Assembly (NCBI GenBank): GCA_030428865.1 | Contig: JAUIEK010000002.1 | Location: 62,001-126,000 of the forward strand | Source of the DNA: Bacteroidia bacterium | Lineage (GTDB): Bacteria > Bacteroidota > Bacteroidia > Flavobacteriales > Flavobacteriaceae | Direction: 5' to 3' | Length of the DNA: 64,000 nucleotides | In this document: positions 58,417 to 64,000 of the stretch, one piece after another | Numbering within the stretch: the stretch's first letter is position 1 | Layout: each line of letters starts with the position of its first letter | Notes under the pieces: generated by a model | What the model saw: the letters and a program-made list of their open reading frames with translations, nothing else | What the model was told of the DNA's origin: nothing | The model's database searches: none | Translations under genes and position numbers: made by a program

Positions 58417-58608
58417 TTATAAATATTTATTAGGGGTATCTAAGTCATGACCCGAAATGATTAAATTTTTAGATTTTTTGATGCAAGATAACGTGTCTGA
58501 TAATTTGATGGTTTTATTTTGTATAACCAGTTCTTCCGTAAAAATTTGAGATTGATTTTTAGAAATTAAACTAGCAACAAATAGTATAATTAAGCCAACT
58601 ATTTTCAT
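58417..58608 (-). CDS. Small hypothetical protein with signal-like N-terminus
   Basis: 63 aa; 4-bp overlap with upstream gene. Confidence 0.5.
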   Translation of the reverse strand: MKIVGLIILFVASLISKNQSQIFTEELVIQNKTIKLSDTLSCIKKSKNLIISGHDLDTPNKYL

Positions 58609-59105
58609 TTTTCTTTTATTTTATGCTGATAAGCAGATAATACTTTTTTTATGTCTTCTTCTTTTTGTGTTCCTACTAGAATTTTTTTGCCATTAATTAA
58701 CTCTATTTGAATCCCTTTATTACCAACAATGTTAATTGCTTTTCCATTTTTTCTTCTCCAACCAGCTTTAATTCCCCAGCCGCCGTATTCAGAAATAGCA
58801 CTGTATTCTCGATGGTAGATTGTTTTAATCTCTGCCCAGCGAATTATTTTATTATTTATATGAATGGGGAAGAAACGATAATGAATTCCAATTTCATCAA
58901 TTTTTGTTTCTAACTTGATCAAAAAAACAGGAATTGTAAAAAGTATAATGAGTCCAATTGTTAAAACAAATTTAATAGTAGTCATCTCGCTAATTTCTGA
59001 TGTATATTCTTTAACAGTTATACCAACTGCTATGAGAATTCCTATTAACATGACTATAATCATTGGAGATTGTACAAATCGTTGTGTTTCTTTGAAAACT
59101 CGCAT
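58605..59105 (-). CDS. Membrane protein, two TM segments, PH-like C-terminal part
   Basis: 166 aa; two N-terminal TM segments; IRWAEIKTIYHREYSAISEYGGWGIKAGWRRKNGKAINIVGNKGIQIEL. Confidence 0.7.
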   Translation of the reverse strand: MRVFKETQRFVQSPMIIVMLIGILIAVGITVKEYTSEISEMTTIKFVLTIGLIILFTIPVFLIKLETKIDEIGIHYRFFPIHINNKIIRWAEIKTIYHREYSAISEYGGWGIKAGWRRKNGKAINIVGNKGIQIELINGKKILVGTQKEEDIKKVLSAYQHKIKEK

Positions 59106-59263
59106 TACCTATTTTTGTTTCGTTCAAAAACAATTCTATTAGATTGTTCTCCTAAGTATTTAAGTGTCCAGCCACTTCTTGCATATTCGTTTAAGGTATC
59201 TTCCAAACGTTCATTGTTTTTAGACAACCCTTTTTTCCAAGTGATAACTTTATATTCTTTCAT
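59105..59263 (-). CDS. Small DUF4177-like protein
   Basis: 52 aa, absent from ORF track: MKEYKVITWKKGLSKNNERLEDTLNEYARSGWTLKYLGEQSNRIVFERNKNR. Confidence 0.7.
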   Translation of the reverse strand: MKEYKVITWKKGLSKNNERLEDTLNEYARSGWTLKYLGEQSNRIVFERNKNR

Positions 59264-59266
59264 TTT

Positions 59267-60127
59267 TTAATGATTTAGAGTTCCTGTATTTAAAACAGGT
59301 GAAGCTTCTTTATCTCCACACAAAACAACCATTAGATTACTTACCATAGCTGCTTTTCGCTCTTCATCTAGTGTTACAATTTCTTTTTTATTGAGTTCTT
59401 CTAAGGCCATTTCTACCATACTTACTGCTCCTTCAACAATTTTATGTCTTGCAGCTACAATTGCTGTTGCTTGTTGACGTTTCAACATGGCATTTGCAAT
59501 TTCTTGTGCATAAGCAAGGTATCCGATTCTGGCTTCTAGAACTTCTATTCCCGCTATAGCTAATCGTTCTTCTATTTCTTTTTCCAGCGCTTCGCTAACT
59601 TCATTAACACTAGAACGTAGTGTAATCTCCTCTTCACGACCTTCATCAGCAAAATTGTCATAAGGATACATGCTAGCGAGCTTTCTCACTGCTGCATCTG
59701 TTTGAACACGTACAAAATTTTCGTAGTTATCTACATCAAAAGCAGCTTTGTAAGTATCTGTAACTCTCCAAACCAGTATGGTACTAATCATTACTGGATT
59801 CCCTAGTTTGTCATTAACCTTTAGTCGTTCACTATCAAAGTTGCTAGCTCGTAAAGAAATTTTCTTTTTAGTGTAAAGAGGGTTTGCCCAATACAATCCA
59901 TTTTTCTTAATTGTTCCAACGTATTTACCAAAGAGCAGAATTACTTTAGAAGTATTTGGATTTACTAAAATAAAACCAAACATACTAATAAAACCGATTG
60001 CAGTTAGAATTAAAAATACAGGATTATTGTAATTGATAGATAAGATGATTCCCCCAAAGAAAACACCTATAACGAAAAATAGCATTAAATAGCCACTTGT
60101 AGGGTTGATGATTTTTTCAGCTTTCAT
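59267..60127 (-). CDS. SPFH domain (stomatin/prohibitin-like) protein
   Basis: 286 aa; LRASNFDSERLKVNDKLGNPVMISTILVWRVTDTYKAAFDVDNYENFVRVQTDAAVRKLAS; EALEKEIEERLAIAGIEVLEARIGYLAYAQEIANAMLKRQQA. Confidence 0.93.
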   Translation of the reverse strand: MKAEKIINPTSGYLMLFFVIGVFFGGIILSINYNNPVFLILTAIGFISMFGFILVNPNTSKVILLFGKYVGTIKKNGLYWANPLYTKKKISLRASNFDSERLKVNDKLGNPVMISTILVWRVTDTYKAAFDVDNYENFVRVQTDAAVRKLASMYPYDNFADEGREEEITLRSSVNEVSEALEKEIEERLAIAGIEVLEARIGYLAYAQEIANAMLKRQQATAIVAARHKIVEGAVSMVEMALEELNKKEIVTLDEERKAAMVSNLMVVLCGDKEASPVLNTGTLNH

Positions 60128-60238
60128 GATTTGAAATGATATTAAAATGATATCATAAAGATATAAATATTTTTTAGTTTTTGAAAAAAATTAACACCTA
60201 AATTATTTTTACCTTAGCCACACATTAAAAACGACACT

Positions 60239-61021
60239 ATGAAGCGTATATTCTTATTTTTAATTAGTTGCTTAGCTTTTATAACTGTAAATGCATCCAA
60301 TGAGTTACTATGGGGACAAACAGGGCATCGAGTAGTTGGAGAAATTGCTTATCAACATTTGACAAGAAAAGCTAGAAAAAACTTAGAGAAGCTTTTAGAT
60401 AAAGAAGGTTTAGCTATGGTCTCTACTTTTGCAGATGAGATAAAATCTGATAGAAAGTATGACCAATTTAAGCCATGGCATTATGTTAATTTTAAAGAAG
60501 GAGAAACGTACGAAGCATCAGAAAAAAATTCTTCTGGAGACTTAATTGTAGGAATAAAAAAGAGCAAAGAAATTATATTGAACTCTAGCAGTTCTAAAGA
60601 GGAAAAAATATTTTATTTAAAACTATTGGTTCATTTAATAGGTGATTTACATCAACCACTACATGTTGGAAGAACAGAAGATAAAGGTGGAAATTCAATT
60701 AAAGTAAAGTGGTTTAGGAGTAACACGAATTTACATTCTGTTTGGGATACAAAAATGATTGAATCTTTTGGAATGAGTTATTCAGAATTGAGTAGTAATC
60801 TTAATAATTTCAATCCAAGTGAAGTAAGAGAAATTCAAAAAGGATCTGTTTTAGATTGGGTTACTGAAACGCGAGAAATTACAATGAAAGTATATGCGTC
60901 TACAGAACCAAACCAAAATTTGAGCTACAGATATATGTATGATCATTTTTCTACTGTAAAATCTCAATTACAAAAAGGAGGACTTCGTTTGGCAAAAGTG
61001 CTGAATGAACTGTTTGGTTAA
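60239..61021 (+). CDS. S1/P1 nuclease
   Basis: 260 aa; mature start WGQTGHRVVGEIA; KPWHYVNF; HLIGDLHQPLHVGRTEDKGGNSI. Confidence 0.95.
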   Translation: MKRIFLFLISCLAFITVNASNELLWGQTGHRVVGEIAYQHLTRKARKNLEKLLDKEGLAMVSTFADEIKSDRKYDQFKPWHYVNFKEGETYEASEKNSSGDLIVGIKKSKEIILNSSSSKEEKIFYLKLLVHLIGDLHQPLHVGRTEDKGGNSIKVKWFRSNTNLHSVWDTKMIESFGMSYSELSSNLNNFNPSEVREIQKGSVLDWVTETREITMKVYASTEPNQNLSYRYMYDHFSTVKSQLQKGGLRLAKVLNELFG

Positions 61022-61079
61022 GCTGTTAAGCTTTTGTTAATCAGAATAATGAAGGTATTCTTATTTGTACCTTTACGCA

Positions 61080-61607
61080 ATGAGAATTTTTTTTATAGTT
61101 ATTATATGCTTCACTACTTTTCTTTCTTGTAAAAGGCAAGAGAAAGAAGAAACAAAAGCTGAAATTATAGAAGTAACCTCTAAGAAAGAAAATATACCTA
61201 CGGTTGATTATTCTGGTCTAGAGCCTTATCTTACTAAAAATGATGACAAAATATATGTTGTCAATTTTTGGGCTACTTGGTGTAAACCTTGCGTAGAAGA
61301 ATTACCTTATTTTGAGGCAATCACTCAACGTTATAAAGAAAATAATGTAGAAGTTTTGTTGGTTAGTCTAGATTTTCCTAATCAAAAAGAAAGTCGGCTA
61401 ATTCCATTTGTAAATAAAAAGAAGTTATTATCTAAAGTGATTCATTTTGATGATGAAAATGAGCAAGAGTGGATTCCTAAAATTAATAATAATTGGACAG
61501 GAGCAATTCCTGCTACAATAATTTACAATAAGAACAGACGTAAATTTTATGAACGATCTTTTACAGAAAAAGAGTTAGAAAGCGAATTACAAACATTTTT
61601 AAATTAA
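61080..61607 (+). CDS. TlpA-like thioredoxin-fold lipoprotein
   Basis: FWATWCKPCVEELPYF motif; lipobox LSCKR; ATG 61080 preferred. Confidence 0.9.
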   Translation: MRIFFIVIICFTTFLSCKRQEKEETKAEIIEVTSKKENIPTVDYSGLEPYLTKNDDKIYVVNFWATWCKPCVEELPYFEAITQRYKENNVEVLLVSLDFPNQKESRLIPFVNKKKLLSKVIHFDDENEQEWIPKINNNWTGAIPATIIYNKNRRKFYERSFTEKELESELQTFLN

Positions 61608-61613
61608 CACATC

Positions 61614-62228
61614 ATGCAAACAATTAAAGCTTTTTTAGTATTAACTACTCTTGTGGTTACTACTTTTCTATCAAAAGAGATAGAAAAAGGATACAAGGTA
61701 GGAGATTTTGCCGATGATTTTCGTTTAGAAAATATAGACGGAAAAATGGTTTCTATGGCAGATTATAAAGATGCCAAAGGATTTATTTTAGTATTCACAT
61801 GCAACACATGTCCTTATTCAGTAGCAAATGAAGATAGAATTATTGCGTTGGACAAGAAATATAAATCAAAAGGATACCCAGTGATTGCAATCAATCCTAA
61901 TGATCCGGCTGTAGTTCCTGCAGATGATATGGCTTCAATGAAAGAGCGAGCAAAAGAAAAAGGATTTTCATTTCCTTACTTGTTAGATAAAGAGCAAAAA
62001 GTTTATCCTAAATATGGAGCAACAAAAACACCTCATGTTTTTGTTCTTAACAAAGAAAAAAGCAAATACAGAGTTGAGTATATTGGTGCAATAGATGATA
62101 GTTCTAGAAATCCAAACAATGTGAAAGAAAAATTTGTAGAAGATGCTGTAGAAGCTCTTTTAGTTGGTAAAAAACCTGAAAAAGTATATACAAGAGCCAT
62201 AGGTTGCTCCATTAAAGTAGCGAACTAA
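61614..62228 (+). CDS. Thioredoxin family / AhpC-TSA redoxin
   Basis: 204 aa; FTCNTCPYSVANEDRIIALDKKY; YGATKTPHVFVLN; GAIDDSSRNP. Confidence 0.92.
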   Translation: MQTIKAFLVLTTLVVTTFLSKEIEKGYKVGDFADDFRLENIDGKMVSMADYKDAKGFILVFTCNTCPYSVANEDRIIALDKKYKSKGYPVIAINPNDPAVVPADDMASMKERAKEKGFSFPYLLDKEQKVYPKYGATKTPHVFVLNKEKSKYRVEYIGAIDDSSRNPNNVKEKFVEDAVEALLVGKKPEKVYTRAIGCSIKVAN

Positions 62229-62239
62229 CAAAAACATAC

Positions 62240-62269
62240 AAAGTGAACTTGAAAAGGTTCACTTTTTTT
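62240..62269. terminator. Bidirectional intrinsic terminator
   Basis: AAAGTGAACTTGAAAAGGTTCACTTTTTTT between convergent genes. Confidence 0.85.
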
Positions 62270-63296
62270 ATTCAGTTACTTTTAGTCTTGCTTTTGCTGA
62301 TACAGAACTTGGAGCTTTGTAGTCCTGTAAGTATTTCAAATATCCTGTAATTCCAATCATAGCGGCATTATCTGTTGTATATTCAAATTTAGGAATGTAG
62401 GTTTTCCAGTTCCAATGTTTTTGGGCCAACTCTAATTGCTTCCTAATCTCTGAATTAGCAGAAACTCCACCAGCTATGGCAATCTGTTTAATATCAGTTT
62501 GTTTTACAGCAGTTTTTAGCTTATCCATCAATATTTCAACAATAGTATGTTGTATAGATGCGCAAATATCATGTAGATTCTCTTCGATAAAATTAGGGCT
62601 CTCTTTTAGGCTTTTTTGGATAAAATATAAAATTCCAGTTTTTAAACCACTAAAGCTAAAATTTAATCCTTCAACCTTAGGTTTAGAAAAACGAAATGCT
62701 TTTGGATTTCCTTTTTGCGCGTATTTATCAATTAATGGTCCGCCAGGATAAGGAAGTCCTAGTATTTTTGCAGATTTATCAAAAGCTTCACCAACGGCAT
62801 CATCTATGGTTTCTCCCAATATTTCCATATCAAAATAATCTTTTACTAAAACAATTTGAGTATGCCCTCCAGAAATAGTTAAACAGATAAAAGGAAAAGA
62901 AGGAATTTTATTATTATCATCTTTTATGAAATGAGCAAGAATATGTGCCTGCATATGATTGACATCAACCAGTGGAATATTTAGAGCTAAAGCTAATGAT
63001 TTAGCAAAAGAAGTCCCTACTAATAGAGAACCCATTAAACCTGGTCCGCGTGTAAAGGCAATGGCACTGAGTTGTTTTTTATCTACATTTGCTTTTTCTA
63101 GCGCTTGTTGAACAACAGGAACAATATTTTGTTGGTGAGCTCTTGAAGCTAGTTCAGGGACTACACCACCATACTTTGCATGAACTTCTTGATTTGCAAT
63201 TACATTACTTAGAACAGTATTACCTTTTAAAATAGCAGCACCTGTATCATCACAAGAAGATTCAATAGCTAAAATAAAAATATCTTGTTTTTTCAA
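62268..63296 (-). CDS. tsaD: tRNA N6-adenosine threonylcarbamoyltransferase
   Basis: 342 aa; AIESSCDDTGAAIL; VDVNHMQAHILAHF; SGGHTQIVLV. Confidence 0.97.
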   Translation of the reverse strand: MKKQDIFILAIESSCDDTGAAILKGNTVLSNVIANQEVHAKYGGVVPELASRAHQQNIVPVVQQALEKANVDKKQLSAIAFTRGPGLMGSLLVGTSFAKSLALALNIPLVDVNHMQAHILAHFIKDDNNKIPSFPFICLTISGGHTQIVLVKDYFDMEILGETIDDAVGEAFDKSAKILGLPYPGGPLIDKYAQKGNPKAFRFSKPKVEGLNFSFSGLKTGILYFIQKSLKESPNFIEENLHDICASIQHTIVEILMDKLKTAVKQTDIKQIAIAGGVSANSEIRKQLELAQKHWNWKTYIPKFEYTTDNAAMIGITGYLKYLQDYKAPSSVSAKARLKVTE

Positions 63297-63477
63297 AAAG
63301 CCTTATTTATATGCAAAAATACCCAATAAAGCTCTGTATTCTTACTTTTTTGAGTTAGAAATTTAATAGTTTGTTAAATTTATCGTTCTTTGTACTAGTT
63401 GGCAGCATATTTGCGTTTTTTAAGAAAATAACAATCAAATTCTTACGGTAAGTCTTATAAAAAAATTTGCAAAAATA

Positions 63478-64000
63478 TTGTTTAAGTGGCTTAGGAACGT
63501 ACTGCTTTTTCTATTGTTCCTTGTCTTACTTTTTTCTTTACCTCCTGTGCAAACAAGTTTAGCAAAGCTTGTTACTAATAGAGTTAATAATGACTTTGGT
63601 ACAGATTTAGTTATTAAAAGAGTTGACCTGTCTTTCTTAGGGAGTGTATCTCTTAAAGGAATACAAATAAGAGATCATCATAAAGACACATTAATATTTG
63701 TAGATAAGTTAAGTACTTCTTTAATCAATGCAAAACGTATTCTAGATAATAAAGTAGAGTTAGGAAGCATTTCATTACAAGGTGTTAATTTCCATTTAAC
63801 CACATACCCCAAAGAGCAAGATGATAATTTAAGTGTATTTATAGATTCTTTTGAAGAAGAACCTAAAGATTCTACCTCAAGTGGTTTTGTGCTAAAGACA
63901 TCTAACATATACCTAGAGGATTTTACATTTAGGCAAACTAATCTAGATAAAAGTAAAATCCCTGAATTCTCAGCTTCTAATATGGGAGGAAATATACAAG
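63478..64000 (+). CDS. TamB/AsmA-like translocation and assembly module protein, 3'-truncated by the window
   Basis: Frame open from 63424 through the end: (L)FKWLRNVLLFLLFLVLLFSLPPVQTSLAKLVTNRVNNDFGTDLVIKRVDLSFLGSVSLKGIQIRDHHKDTLIFVDKL...; missed by ORF track; start uncertain (TTG 63478). Confidence 0.8.
   Translation, partial: MFKWLRNVLLFLLFLVLLFSLPPVQTSLAKLVTNRVNNDFGTDLVIKRVDLSFLGSVSLKGIQIRDHHKDTLIFVDKLSTSLINAKRILDNKVELGSISLQGVNFHLTTYPKEQDDNLSVFIDSFEEEPKDSTSSGFVLKTSNIYLEDFTFRQTNLDKSKIPEFSASNMGGNIQ

Overview
AT-rich chromosomal window from a Bacteroidota/Flavobacteriia-type bacterium. Supporting signs are T9SS C-terminal sorting domains, a TonB-dependent receptor with a carboxypeptidase-regulatory-like N-terminus, TAnnTTTG-type promoter boxes and flavobacterial gene neighbourhoods. 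Most of it is core housekeeping: htpG, fabH, rnz, pyrR-pyrB, two tandem DUF368 transporters, aroE, lpxK, ppx/gppA, pdxH, recR, an almost complete C5-type heme cluster (hemJ, hemH, AraC regulator, hemA, fused hemC-hemD, hemB, hemL, hemE, hemF), pdhA-pdhC, a PspC/PadR/DUF4870 envelope-stress operon, a sortilin-like BNR protein, an SPFH operon, redoxins, tsaD and the 5' end of a tamB-like gene. No rRNA, tRNA, CRISPR, prophage or classical transposase was recognised. The most interesting signals are: (1) a four-helix-bundle (23S-rRNA-intervening-sequence-type) ORF occupying the hemL-hemE junction, bounded by 15/17-matching inverted repeats, with the hemL stop codon inside a 12-bp perfect stem; (2) an 0.8 kb non-coding region with three exact copies of a 15-mer, one inside a bulged hairpin, ahead of an orphan DUF4442 gene; (3) five TACTTTT half-sites and a perfect palindrome between an AraC-type regulator and hemA; (4) a dyad centred on the -33 element of the PadR operon; (5) small ORFs missing from the ORF track (a ribbon-helix-helix protein, a DUF4177-like protein, a 29-aa peptide). 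All functional statements are inferred from reading sequence and motifs; no database search was run.
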